Of a stretch of DNA of 64,000 nucleotides, positions 45,380-56,440 are shown one piece after another. The stretch lies in the NCBI GenBank assembly GCA_026018925.1, contig JAKSZU010000009.1:76294041-76358040 (forward strand), read 5' to 3'. Both the position numbers and the translations under genes were made by a program. Position 1 is the stretch's first letter. Every line of letters begins with the position of its first letter. The stretch is from Tupaia tana (Eukaryota; Chordata; Mammalia; Scandentia; Tupaiidae). The notes under the pieces were generated by a model, which saw only the letters and a list, made by a program, of their open reading frames with translations, ran no database searches and had not been told where the DNA came from.

Positions 45380-45795
45380 GGGGTGGGAGTCAGCAGGAGA
45401 GGCCTGCTTGAGCTGGAACCAAAGTCTCCCCGAAGATGGTTGGGGCCTGAGAAGGAGGTCATGTAACAGTACAACCATTGTGTCTTGTGTTCCAAATATA
45501 AGTTGGGGTTGGGGCAGCACTCATTAGAAGATGCCTGCTGGAACTGAAACCAAGGTCTCCTTGTAGACAGTTGGCACCTGAGAAACAGGCCACACAGCAG
45601 CACAGTCAATGTGTCTTTTGTTCAAAAGACAAACCTGGTGGGTGGAGCAGCACTCAGAAGGGAGGCCTGCTGGAACTAGAATCAAAGTTTCCCAGTGGGC
45701 AGTTGGGGCCTGAGAAGCAGGCCATGCAGCCAATGTATCTCATTAACAAAAGCAAACCCCAAGGGTGGAGTGGCACTCATGAAGAGTGTTGCATA
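45380..45795. repeat. Three tandem copies of a ~131-bp unit
   Basis: The landmark gcctgct recurs at 45402, 45533 and 45665. Each unit continues with gaaccaaagtctcc-like, 'gcctgagaa', 'tgtgtctt' and 'gcagcactca'-like blocks. Spacing is 131-132 bp. No matching larger element is attached. It could be an orphan L1 5' monomer array or an independent minisatellite. Confidence 0.85.
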
Positions 45796-45885
45796 CATTT
45801 CAAAAAATGTTTGTACTAAAATGAACTCATACTCTAATTCAATTTTTCCATAAAAGTTTTGACATCCTCTGTACAAGCGCTTTTA
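45796..45885 (+). mobile_element. Possible mariner-like fragment
   Basis: The stretch 'gtttgtactaaaatgaactc...ttcaatttttccataaaagttttgacat' resembles decayed mariner-type internal sequence. Ends are not defined. Confidence 0.25.
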
Positions 45886-45999
45886 TTTGAATAGAGACAA
45901 TCCAAACCAAATTAGAAGATAGAAGCCTCATTAACTGTCTCCCTATTCTCTTTTTTTGTTGTTGTTGTTCAATACTATAATGATAATCAAAATATATGT

Positions 46000-46366
46000 G
46001 ATTGTCTCTCACTATTCATGGGGGATCTGTTCTAGGACCCCCCCATAGATGCCAAAATCTGCAGATATTGAAACATCTTATATAAAATGGCATAGTGTTT
46101 TTATATAATCTACATGCATCCCCTCATATATTTAAATCATTTTGAGATGCCTTATAGTATCTAATGGAATATAAATACTACGTAAATAGCTGCTATACTG
46201 TGTTGTTTAAGGAATAATGGCAAGACAATAATCACTATACATGTTCAGCACAGATGCAATGATCATAGACCTGGCTACATACTACATATCAACAAAAATA
46301 AAAATTTGATCTGTGGTTGTTTGAATCCATAGATGTGGACCTATGGCTATGGAGGTATGACTATAT
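46000..46366 (+). mobile_element. Non-autonomous Tigger/pogo-like DNA transposon
   Basis: About 365 bp that I recognise as an old mammalian DNA element. It has 'cactattcatgggggatct' near one end and 'gatgtggacctatggctatg' / 'ggaggtatgactata' near the other. The ends form imperfect inverted complements. No transposase remnant is visible. The exact family name is not asserted. Confidence 0.55.
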
Positions 46367-46750
46367 AATGATAGAAGTAGTAGCTAATATTTTCTGAGCT
46401 CTTGCTTTTTGTTAAACATAATGCTTAATCCATTTAATAATTTTTTAAGCATCAGTTCTATTATCTCCATTTTATAGATATGATAATCAATTTTTGAGAA
46501 CTTAAATGAATTGTCAAGGTTATTTTAAGTAACACAGACAGAAATTGAGCCCCAAAATATCTTATACCAAATCTTGTTTGGCTTCATCCTGCAGCACCAG
46601 ACTATTCACAGTGCTGTAGCTAGTGAGACAAAAGATTTGCTCCACAAATTTCCATTCAGGCACTATGAACTAAATATGCATTTTTTATCGGAGAACTGTT
46701 TTTATCAGTACCATTAAATACAGAGTCTTCAAGAATCAAGCCTTCCCTTC
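46367..46750. other. Unassigned DNA
   Basis: No gene or repeat recognised. Confidence 0.4.
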
Positions 46751-47049
46751 AAAGAATATATTCTTTTTTTTTTTTTTTGGAGAGGTTTTTGCTATAGGGT
46801 GCGTGTGCTCGTGCTCGCCAGACAGACAGAGACAGAGAGATAGAAAGCTAGAAATCACCCCCGGGGGGGGGGGGATGGCCACGCTGCAATCCCTTCTCCT
46901 CCATTCTTCTCTTGGGATATTGGGCACGCACGCACACGCACCTGGCGTGAGTTTAAGCCACTGGGTCCAGGACTCGAACCACGGTTGATTACATGGGAGT
47001 CCAGTGACATAGCCATTACGCTAACTGCTGGTCCCAAAGAATATATTCT
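46751..47049 (-). mobile_element. Well-preserved SINE, perfect 14-bp TSD, minus strand
   Basis: The copy occupies 46765-47035. aaagaatatattct is repeated exactly at 46751-46764 and 47036-47049. Both pol III boxes are intact, making this a good reference copy of the family. Confidence 0.95.
46970..47023 (-). promoter_or_regulatory. Pol III A and B boxes of SINE
   Basis: On the minus strand, the A box tagcgtaatgg is at 47023-47013 and the B box ggttcgagtcc at 46980-46970. The spacing matches internal tRNA promoters. The same boxes recur, with varying decay, in the other copies. Confidence 0.85.
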
Positions 47050-47115
47050 ATAGACACTCTAGTAAATTATAAACTAGCCTCTACTTAATATACCCAAGTA
47101 ATGACGAACTCATTG

Positions 47116-47275
47116 GGGCCAACAGATGGCCTGATGGGGTGTTGGACTCCCACATGACTGACTATAGTCTAAGTTCCAGCTCACATGTCTTGGTTTCTTG
47201 CTTTCTCTCTCTCTCTCTTTCTGTTATGTGTCTCTGTCTTTCCCTGGTCAGCACATGTGCCCTGTAGCAAATTTA
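47116..47275 (+). mobile_element. Short second-type SINE
   Basis: The head 'ggggccaacagatggcctga' is followed directly by a CT-rich tract and 'agcacatgtgccctgtagcaa', without the long middle of the dominant family. Confidence 0.75.
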
Positions 47276-47479
47276 AAAATGATAATAATGATAAATAAAA
47301 TTAAGAAGAGGGTGGGAAAGGACAGAAAGGACAGAGGGTCAACAGAGAGTCAGAAATCGGAGTCAGAAAATAGAAATGGAAAATTTTTGATGATAGCATA
47401 CATGATTAAGCCACTATGCAGTATGTTCTAGATGGGAAATCACATTTTGTATGCTGTGACGATGCTTAGGGAATAAATG

Positions 47480-47800
47480 TAAATTAAGTTAAAAAAAAGT
47501 TTCAGAAAAAAATATTTCAGTAGTAAATTACTGTACACTTGTGACTAGATTCTAGCTTTGTCTATATTTTTAGTTTAACATATTTTGTGAATCAATAAAT
47601 ATGGGAAAAAAGTACAGTAAGGAAGGAAGAGAGGGGAAAGGAAAAAAGTAAATGTATGCTTAATTGACAAAAAAAATGAGAAGCTATTTGCTGATAAGTT
47701 ATAGAGTAATATCTTTGGCTTTACTGACATGCATAGTATTTGTGCTGGAAAAAGAAATGTACACTGTAAAGATGTGATTAAATGTAAATAAATAAATTAA
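47480..47800 (+). mobile_element. L1 3'UTR fragment
   Basis: The terminal 110 bp (tatttgctgataag ... gctggaaaaagaaatg ... gattaaatgtaa) match the 3' end of the L1 insertion at 50712-50990. No coding part is seen. Confidence 0.65.
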
Positions 47801-48225
47801 GGACCAGCAGTTGGTGTAATGGCTATGTCACTGGACTCCCATGTAGTCGACCATGGTTTGAGTCCCAGACCCAGTGGCTTAAACTCACGCTGGGTGCATG
47901 TGCATGCGTGCCCAAGATCCTGAGAGGAGAATGGAGAAAAAGGGATTGTGGCATGGCCATCCCCCCTGGGAAGTGATTTCTCGCTCTCTGTCTCTCTGTC
48001 TCTGTCTTTCTGGCAAGATCACGCGCTCTATAGCAAAAACCTCTCCAAGGGACCAGCAGTTAGCGTAATGGCTATGTCGCTGGACTCCCATGTAGTCGAC
48101 CATGGTTCGCGTTCTGGACCTGGTGGCTTAAAACTCACGCCGGGTGTATGTGCATGCATGCCCAAGATCCTGAGAGGAGAACAGAGGAGAAGGGATTGCA
48201 GTGTAGCCATCCCTCCTGGGGGGGA
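47801..48225 (+). mobile_element. Head-to-tail SINE dimer
   Basis: A full-length SINE (47801-48048) runs directly into a second head (gggaccagcag at 48049) with only 'ccaa' between and no long A tract. The second unit stops at about 48225 in the G-rich block and abuts a different SINE remnant. Confidence 0.88.
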
Positions 48226-48405
48226 TGCATCTTGCTATGATGCAATCTTCCTATCCTATCATTCCAATTAGCTAGGATTATAGGCATGCACCACCATACC
48301 GGGTGTATTTAGGTTGACTTGGGAACAAAACCTGGGATTCTCATGTGGCCCCAATCTTGCACAGCAACACCCTACCACTTGCACCCAGTGACTGGGCCTA
48401 AATTA
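48226..48405 (-). mobile_element. Composite tRNA-like plus 7SL-like SINE remnant
   Basis: On the minus strand, a tRNA-Ala/ID-like head (gcaagtggtagggtgttgct, about 48388-48369) is followed by an Alu/B1-like left-arm segment (cggtatggtggtgcatgcct, then ataatcctagctaattgg), about 48300-48262. 7SL-derived SINEs are known only from Euarchontoglires, so this bears on the host's identity. It is diverged, and the assignment is by eye. Confidence 0.6.
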
Positions 48406-48669
48406 GTATATTATTTTTTAAGAGGTTTTTAATGCTTTAGGGCACATTTGCTCACTGGAGAAAGAGAGAGACAGAGACAGTGAGAGGGAAAGTGAGAAAT
48501 CACCCCCCAGGGAGGGATGGCCACACTGAAACCCCTTCTCCTCCATTCTCCTTCTGGGATTTTGGGCACATGTGCACATGTGCTCAGTGTGAGTTTCAAG
48601 CCACAGTCAGCTGTGTGAGATTCCAGTGATGTAACCAATATATCATCTGCTGGTTCCCTGGATTAGTAT
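48402..48669 (-). mobile_element. SINE, minus strand, short TSD
   Basis: The copy is at about 48414-48657. attagtat is repeated at 48402-48409 and 48662-48669. The head is shortened. Confidence 0.8.
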
Positions 48670-49715
48670 TCTTAAAAGCAAAAACTACAGATTACATTTT
48701 CCCTGATTTCATCCAATTAGAAAAGTAACAGGACATTTAGAATAGTTTTGAAAACAACTAATCCAACCATAACCTGATTTTATTCCTCATTATTCAGTAT
48801 CTAATGTTAGAGATGTTCTACGCCACACTCCAGACCAATGGCACCCAAATGCAAAAGAAAATTGAATTATAATATTGCAGATTATTTTAAAGGGAACATC
48901 AGCAAGATGGCAAAAGAGTTTTCAGCACTCATTTCCTCACAAACACATCAAGTGAACCATCCATACAATGAAAAATCTTCACAAGAACTAACAATCCAGG
49001 TAAGAGATAACAGAGCTTTTGTGGAACACAAAAAAATTAAGAAAAAAAAAATGCATTGATAAGGATAGAAAGAATAGTTTCATGCTACCTGCATTGCCCC
49101 TCCCATTCAAAATAATCAGTCCGTGCAATGCAGCGTGGAAAGGGGCATTTTCTAAGTAGGGTAAAGACAGTGAAGAGTGCATCCCCACTTTATTATAAAA
49201 TTTAAAAGTAGACCAGCCTCCATGGTTCTATGCTCTATGTCAGCCTTCATAACACAAGACACAAACCTATCCATGTCCACACAGACTTTATGGCAGCAAC
49301 AGTGCTAGACTCGCCCCAATTAACCCAAGTGCCAGTTCTGGCCTAGTAGACATAGACACCCATCCAATCTCCATTATCCAAGACTTAAAGCTAGAGCCAT
49401 GGACCCATCATTTAGATTCACACCTGCAGATCCAGGTTCTAGGCTCATTCTTGTACACCAAGACTCCAAGCCTACCCACACATATCAAAGCACCTGTGAA
49501 ACCAGGTGACAGATCTGCCCACCAGTTGACCCAGACACCAGGCTAACCCACCTGAGAACTCCAGGAGCAGGTATGCCTGCAGACTCTTTGAACTGACCCA
49601 CCCAAAATTTCTAGATGAGTTTACTGGTAAAGGATTTTCTTTAGTCTCTTAAAACTAGAAGAGGTACCAACTTCTTCAAATATGCAGATACCAACACAAA
49701 GTTAAAAGAATACTG

Positions 49716-49948
49716 GGGGATCAGCAGGTGGCATAATGATTAGGTTGCTGGACTCTCATGTAGTCAACTGTGGCTCAAGTTCAGGACCTGGTGGCTTAAA
49801 ACTCATGCCAGGCATGTGTGCACAAAATCTCAAGAGGAGAATAGAGGAAAAGAAATTGCAGTGTGGCCATCCCCTTGTATGGGTGATTTCTCACTTTCTA
49901 TCTCTTTGGTGAGTGCACATACACTATAGCAAAAATCTCTCTCTCTCT

Positions 49949-49981
<33 letters not shown>
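49716..49981 (+). mobile_element. SINE in old L1, long poly(A)
   Basis: The head 'ggggatcagcaggtggcata' is intermediate between the two SINE subtypes. It ends in about 32 A's (49950-49981), followed by 'gaat' as in the 5' flank. Confidence 0.88.
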
Positions 49982-49983
<2 letters not shown>

Positions 49984-50711
49984 ATCCTTTATAATCTGGG
50001 AAACATGACACCATCAAAGGAAATAAAGTAAAACACTAGTAGCTGACCCTAAAGAAATAGAGATATATAAAATCCTGGTAATGAATTCAAAATAACCATA
50101 TTAAACAAGTTCAGTGAGTTACAAGAGAACATAAACAAACAACTAAAAAGTATTAGGAAAATAACATGTGAACAAAATAAAAAGTTCAACGAAGAGGTAG
50201 AAATCATAAAAATAAGAAGCAAAAAGAAACTCTGGAGCTGGAGAACATAATGACTAAACTGACAAATGCCGTAGAGAGCTTAACTTTATCAAGCAGAAAA
50301 GAAAAGAATAAATCAACACGCACAAAGAGAGGTCACTTGAGTATCCAGTCAGATGGTAAAAAAAAAGAAGAGGAATAAAACAATAATAAAAATGAGAGAA
50401 GAAAGTTTTTGGTATTTCTAGGACATCATTAATAAAAATTAATACATACATCATAAGAATCTCAAAGGAACAAAAAAGAGAAAGATAACAGAAAACTTCT
50501 TACATCTAGAGAGTGAAATAAAAATATAGTTCCATGAAATTCGAAAACTCTAAGTAGACTAATCATAAACAAATCTTCAGCAAGAAATATATTCAGATTC
50601 TCAAAAGGCAAAGAGAATTTTGAAAGCAACAAGAGAATACTAACCCACAAAAAACATAGGAGCTCACATCACGCTAACTGTAGATTTCTCAGCAAAAACC
50701 TTACAAGCCAG

Positions 50712-50990
50712 ACACAGAAATGGCTTATTACCTGTTGATAACATGTATTGGATTCTCAACTGGACTGGTCTGAGAAGTATTTCATGTTAGGTAAATTCTC
50801 TGTACAAGCCAAATAATGTATAGTAATTAAAAATCATTTAAAAAAATCTATTTGCTGCTGCTGATGTTTATAGTAATGTCTTTGTCTTGATTGATATGCA
50901 TGGTAATCATGCTGGAAAAAGAAATGTTATACACTGTATAGATATATGTGATTAAATGTAATATAAAAAAGTAAATAAATTTTAAAAAAA
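50712..50990 (+). mobile_element. Young 5'-truncated L1 3' end inside old L1
   Basis: The segment begins near 'aaatggcttattacctgttg' and carries the L1-A-type 3'UTR (compare 7500-7640) and an A-rich end. ORF1 of the old L1 resumes at 'agtagtatgatatattcaaa' (51011). The 3'UTR type is unlike the host element. Confidence 0.8.
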
Positions 50991-51180
50991 GAAAGAAAAA
51001 AGAGAAAGGAGTAGTATGATATATTCAAAGTAATGAAAGAAAACAAATGAACAAATAAACAAAAACCTGTCCACCAAGAATACTATCTCCGACAAATCTA
51101 CCCTTCAAAATGTTCAAAATGAAGGAGAATTAAGGACTATTCCAGAAACATAAAAATTGGGGAAATTCATTATGTTCCAA

Positions 51181-51318
51181 TGTGTGCCCAGGATCCCAAG
51201 AGGAGAATGGAGGAGAAGGGATTGCGGTGTGGCCATCCCCCCTGGGGGGTTATTTCTTGCTTTCTCTCTCTCTCTGTCTTTCTGATGAGCCCATGCACAC
51301 TATAGCAAAACCTCTCAA
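51181..51318 (+). mobile_element. 5'-truncated SINE
   Basis: The copy starts within the middle block (gtgtgcccaggatcccaag) and lacks the tRNA head. Tail present. Confidence 0.85.
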
Positions 51319-51603
51319 AAAAAAAATAAAGAACATAGTCAAATTCAGAGTAAATTAATACTGCAGTGTTGGTCTGTAAATCACCTAACTCTGTTTCAAA
51401 GGTAAAGGACAAAAATATTAGAAATTTTTAAAAAAGTTACAATAATTTTTAATGTGTACACTATATTGCATATGTATTGTATACATTGCATAATAAGTAT
51501 GATATTTTACATTAAAAGTTCTAAATCATAGCATCAATAATATATGTGTAGAAGATCAATAATACATGTGTAGAAGAAAGAGAAGTTAAAATGTAGGGTT
51601 GTT

Positions 51604-51866
51604 GGGGACCAGCAGATGGCATAATGGTTATGTTGCTGGATTCTCATGTACTTGATTGCAGTTCAAGTCCTGGACCCGGTGGATTAAACTCATGCCTGGA
51701 CCGTGTGCGTGTATGCCCAAAATTCCAAGAGGGGAATGGAAGAGAAGGGACTGTGGCATGGCCATCCCTCTGGGGGGGTGATTTCTCTTTTTCTGTTTCT
51801 TTCTCTCTGTCTCTCTGGTGAGTGTATGTGCTCTATAGTAAAAATCTCTCTCTCTAAAAAAAAAGA
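51604..51866 (+). mobile_element. SINE
   Basis: A full copy with head 'ggggaccagcagatggcata', B box agttcaagtcc and tail of CT plus A. Confidence 0.88.
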
Positions 51867-52161
51867 GTCATTGTATGCACTTGAACACAAGTTGTGATAA
51901 CATAAAATAAACTTTAATGTTTTATATAACTTCAAGATAACAACAATGAAAAACCTTATGGTAGATAATGCAAAAGATAAAGTAATCAGAGCACACCACT
52001 ATAAAAAATCATCCAGCCACAAAATACTAAGAGAAAGAAGAACAAAGGAACTACAAAGCAGTTAGAAAGCAATTAATAAAATGATGGTAGTAAGCCTTAC
52101 CAATCTGCAATTATTTCAATAAAAATGTCTTAAATTATTTAACCAAAAAAGACAGGGTTAT

Positions 52162-52412
52162 AGGCCAGCAAGTGGCATGGTGGTTAAGGCACTAGATTTC
52201 GCACAGCCAACTATGCAGGTTGAGTCATAGACCTGGAGTCTTGAAAAAAAGTGCTGGCATGTTTGCATGTGTGCCCAGAATCTTGAGAGAATATAGGAAA
52301 AGGAATTCAGGCATGGCCATCCCATCCATGGGAGATTTGTTTTCTAACTTTTTCTCTTTCTCTCTCTCTCCATCTCTGGTGAGTGCATGCACTCATGATG
52401 AAACTTAAAAAC
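52162..52412 (+). mobile_element. Old SINE of intermediate type
   Basis: The head 'aggccagcaagtggcatggt' followed by 'taaggcactagatt' resembles the second subtype, yet the long middle block (gcccagaatcttgag) is present. It may be an ancestor-like form linking the two subtypes. Confidence 0.75.
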
Positions 52413-52466
52413 AAAAAAGTAAAAAAGCTCACTTACGTTTATTTTTTTTATTTTAACTTTATATAG

Positions 52467-52520
52467 TAGGTTGTCAGAAAAGTCATGATGTATATTTTAT
52501 GTTTTTCTATGTGTCTTGAC
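52467..52520 (+). mobile_element. Possible mariner-like end
   Basis: 'taggttgtcagaaaagtcat' resembles a mariner terminal inverted repeat. The rest of the element is not visible next to the SINE. Confidence 0.3.
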
Positions 52521-52526
52521 TTTTCC

Positions 52527-52810
52527 TTGTTTTACTGGGAACCAGCAGTTAGCGTAATGGCTATGTCACTGGACTCCCACGTAGTCGACCACAGTTCGCA
52601 TCCCGGACCCGGTGGCTTAAAACTCACGCCGGGCGCATGTTCGTGCGTGCCCAAGATCCTGAGAGGAGAATGGAGGAGAAGGGATTGCAGTGTGGCCATC
52701 CCCCCTGGGGGGTGATTTCTCGCTTTCTGTCTCTCTGTCTCTGTCTGTCTGGAGAACGAACGCGCCCTATAGCAAAAACCTCTCCAAAAAAAAAACATTT
52801 TTGTTTTACT
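52527..52810 (+). mobile_element. SINE with 10-bp TSD
   Basis: The copy at 52537-52800 has ttgttttact at 52527-52536 and 52801-52810. A box tagcgtaatgg intact; B box altered (agttcgcatcc). Confidence 0.92.
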
Positions 52811-55375
52811 TTCTTTTACTTTTTTTAAAAGTAAATATTTTACATTTAATCACTGTTGATCTTTATAGCATACAAAATTATTTTTCCCAGTATGCATATA
52901 ATCATCAACAATTCATATTTTTCTCCGTTATGATTATACTAATTTGCATTCCCATCAGCAGTGTAGGAGGGTTCCCTTTTCACCACAGCCTTGCCAACTC
53001 TTAGCATTCTTTCTTTATTTTTTAAAGAGGTTTTTGCTATATAATTTTGTATGTTGATTTTGTATCTTGCCACTTTACTATATTCATTTATCTCTTCTTT
53101 TGGATTTTCTATGTATCTAATCATGTCATCTGCAAATAGAGATGATTTTACTACTTCTTTTCTGATTTAAATGTCTTTTATCAGGACCAGCAGTTAGCAT
53201 AATGGCTATGTCGCTGGACTCCCACATAGTCAACCGTGGTTCGTGTCCTGGACCCAGTGGCTTAAAACTCACGCCGGGTGCATGTGCGTGCGTGCCCAAG
53301 ATCCCAAGAGGAGAGTGGAGGAGAAGGGATTGCAGCATGACCTTCCCCCCTGGGGTGTGATTTCTCGCTTTCTGTCTCTCTGTCTCTCTCTGTCTGGTGA
53401 GCACATGTGCCCTATAGCAAAAAACCTCTCCCCCCCAAAAAAAGTCTTTTATCTTACTCTTTTTTCGGATTGCATTGGTTAAGACTTCCAGTACTATGTT
53501 AACAAGGAGTGAAGAAAGTGTGCAACCTTGTCTTATTCCAGTTTTTAATAGAAAAGCTTTCAGTTTTCCACATTAAGTATGATGTTGGCTATGGTCTTGT
53601 CATATAGGCCTTTATTGTATTGAGAAATGTCCCTTCTATACTGATTTTGCTGAGAGCCTTAATCATGAAGAGACATTGTGTTTTATCTAAAGTTTTTTCA
53701 CATCAATTGATAAAAATCATGTGTTTTTTTCATCTTTCCTTCTATTAGTGTGATTCATTACATTTATTGTTTTGCATATGTTGAACCACCCTTGCATCCC
53801 TGGAATAAAGCCTACCTGGTCATGGCATATAAACTTTGCAATGTGTTGTTGGATATAATTTTTGCATATGTACTCAAGAGGAATATTGGTCTGTAGTTTG
53901 TTTATTTTGTTATGTTCTTTTCTGTTTGGGGGATCAGGATGATAGAGGCTTCATAGAATAAATTTCAGGAGGGTTTCTTTTGTGCTTTTAAGAAATGGTC
54001 TTAATACAATTGGGGTTAGCTCTTTTGTAGAACACAGAAATGAAGCCATAATGACCTGAACTTTTCTTTGTTTGAAGATTAATTATTACTGATTTGATCT
54101 CATTTTTTTGTTATTGATCTATTAAGACTTTCTATGTCTTTCTTATTCAACCTTAGTAGATTAAATGTGTCAAGAAAGTGTTCATCTCATCTAGGTTTTC
54201 TTTTATTAGAATATAATAGTTCCTAGTATTCTCTCATGGTCTTTTTTTCTCTTATGTTTGCTATAATATTGCCTGATTCATTAATGATTATGCCTATCTG
54301 GTTTCTTTCTCTGTTTCCCTTGATTAATCTAGCTTGTGGTATATCAATTTTGTTTATCTTCACAAAGAACCAGCTTTTGGCTTCATTTATTTTCTGTATA
54401 GTTCTTTTGTTCTCTATTTTATTTCTGCTCTAATCACTATTATTTCTTTTCTCCTGGTATTTTTTTGGGTATTTTTGTTGTTGTTTTTCTAGTTTTCTGA
54501 AATGTATCATTAGTTTGTTTATTTGCCACCTTTCCATTTTTTTCTTGTGAGCACTAATTGCCATGAATTTGTCTTTTGCTATGTCCCATAATTATGTAAG
54601 TTTGTGTGCTCATTATGTTTATCTCAATAAATCTTTTGATTTGTCTTCAGTGGTTGTAACATCATTCAGGAGTAGTTTGCTTAGTTTCCATGTGCTTGTA
54701 AGTTTTTGAGGTTCCTTTCTGCAGTTTATTTAAGGTTGCAGATTGTGACCAGAAAAGACACTGCCTGTAGTTTGTATAAATTTGAATTTGTAAAGGCTTG
54801 TTTTGTGCCCTACATGGAGTCAGTCTTTGAAAATGTTCCATGTCAGGGTGAGAAAAATATGTATTTTTTTTGTTGGTGTTGGTGAAATGTTTTATAGATA
54901 TCTGTCAAGTCCATTTAATTTATGGTTTCTTTTATACTTTGTATCTCATTGTTTGTGTCTAGATGATCTGTCCAGAGAAGACAGTGGGGTGTTGAGATCC
55001 CCGGTGACTATTGTGTTGCAGTCTCTCTCTCCCTTTAGATCTAGCAGTCTTTCTTTCACATATGTGAGTGCTCTGGTGTTTGGTCATAGATTTATAACTG
55101 TTATGTTGTCTTGGCGATTTAGCTCTTTTCGTATTATATAGTGCTGTTCTTTGTCTTTTCACAGTATTTGTCTTAAAGTCTATTTGTTCTGATATCAGTG
55201 TCATAATTACAGCTCTTTTTTTGTTTCTATTTGCATGGAATATCTTCTCCAAGCTCCTTACCTTCAGTTGATGAGTGTTTTTATTAGTGAGGTGTGTTTC
55301 TTTAAAGCAACAGATGGAAGATAGCTCTCTCTCTCTTTATTTATTTTTTTGTTGAGCAGTCTGTCTTTTTTTTTT
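52811..55375 (-). mobile_element. Truncated L1 (L1-C), rearranged
   Basis: Minus-strand L1: 3'UTR (about 52830-52925), a short ORF2 C-terminal piece (52927-53010), a jump to the RT catalytic region at about 53045, then RT and endonuclease sequence to about 55375, where it is truncated near the ORF2 N-terminus. The catalytic box reads FADD (near 53120). A SINE (53183-53443) lies inside. Many frameshifts; only short open pieces remain (for example 55252-54959). Confidence 0.85.
53173..53453 (+). mobile_element. SINE inside L1-C, exact 10-bp TSD
   Basis: The copy at 53183-53443 has gtcttttatc at 53173-53182 and 53444-53453. Confidence 0.93.
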
Positions 55376-55540
55376 CCAGAGAAAACATAAAATTTTAAAA
55401 ACAATACCTAGGAGAAATATAATTAAAAAAACCTTAATATATTTGATATATAAGCAAGAAATGATGTGTCCTAATAAAAAAATGAAGATGTTCGATAAGC
55501 TATTTTATTTGTAAGTTTTTTAGAAATAATACCGTATTTT

Positions 55541-55775
55541 GTTTTGTTTTGTTTGTTTGTTTGTTTTTGAGAGGTTTCTGCTATAGGGTGTGTGCACTTG
55601 CCAGAAAGACAGAGAGAGACAGAGAGACAGAAAGCAAGAAATCACCCCCCCTAGGGGGATGGCCATGCTACAATCCCTTCTCCTCCATGAATCTAAGCCA
55701 CCGGGTCCAGGACTTGAACTGAGGTCAACCACATAGGAGTGCAGTGACATAGCCATTACGCCAATTGCTGGTCCC
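55541..55775 (-). mobile_element. Internally deleted SINE, minus strand
   Basis: The central block (normally containing 'gatcttgggcacgca' on the plus strand) is missing between 'ctcctccat' and 'gaatctaagcca'. The head and tail remain. The (TTTG)n tail lies at 55541-55568. Confidence 0.85.
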
Positions 55776-56440
55776 AATACAGTATTTCTTCTATGATCAG
55801 ATTACTATCAATTAATGCTTTTAAAATAGAAGAAGACAAAGATATAATGGGCACCAAAATTAACAACATCTAGAGAAACACACATGGATAAAGACTATAA
55901 AAAATTTTCAGTTTCACAAGTAATAAGTCTGATTAAAAGAAGGCAGCATTCCTTTATCTAATTAAAAACTCGTTTTAAGAATGCTAACAATCATATTTTG
56001 ACAAGGAAGACAGGGGTTATTATATTTTGTTTAAAGATAGTATGAATAGAGATATTTTTAGAAAGTAAATAAACAATATATCTCAAGATCCATAAAGAAT
56101 CATTCTTTTTTGATGTAGTAGATTTTCTTTTACCAAGTAAGATCAGGAGTAATATAAAAAAACTGACTTTAGTCTCATTTGTAACAATGTAAAATTATAA
56201 TCAATCTAATTGAAAAAATAGGTAAATAAATGATGTTATACTACAAAATAAAACACGTTTTGAATCAAACAGAGAAATAAAAAATGTTCTTGTTATAATA
56301 CTCAATAAGAAAAAATGGAATGCAAAATCATATATACAGTATACTCTTAATGTTGTTAATGTACTTAAATGTAAAATAAAAATGAAGGAAAATAACAGAA
56401 CAAAGTGAATGAAGGAAATAACAAAAGTTGTGCCAATGGA
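55776..56440. other. Unassigned AT-rich DNA
   Basis: No gene or repeat recognised. Confidence 0.4.

Larger units (their letters stand above)
48815..52160 (+). mobile_element. Old LINE-1 (L1M-type), fragmented
   Basis: A diverged L1 5'UTR (about 48815-49640), ORF1 sequence (about 49640-51180) and the ORF1/ORF2 junction (about 51900-52160, 'atggtagtaagccttacc') lie in order. Its ORF1 differs clearly from that of L1-A and L1-B. It is split by SINEs at 49716, 51181 and 51604 and by a younger L1 3' end at 50712-50990. Confidence 0.75.

Noticed and set aside
46970-47023. Functional tRNA gene
   Set aside because: The A and B boxes belong to a SINE head; no proper anticodon stem or acceptor pairing is evident and the unit continues into SINE body with TSDs.
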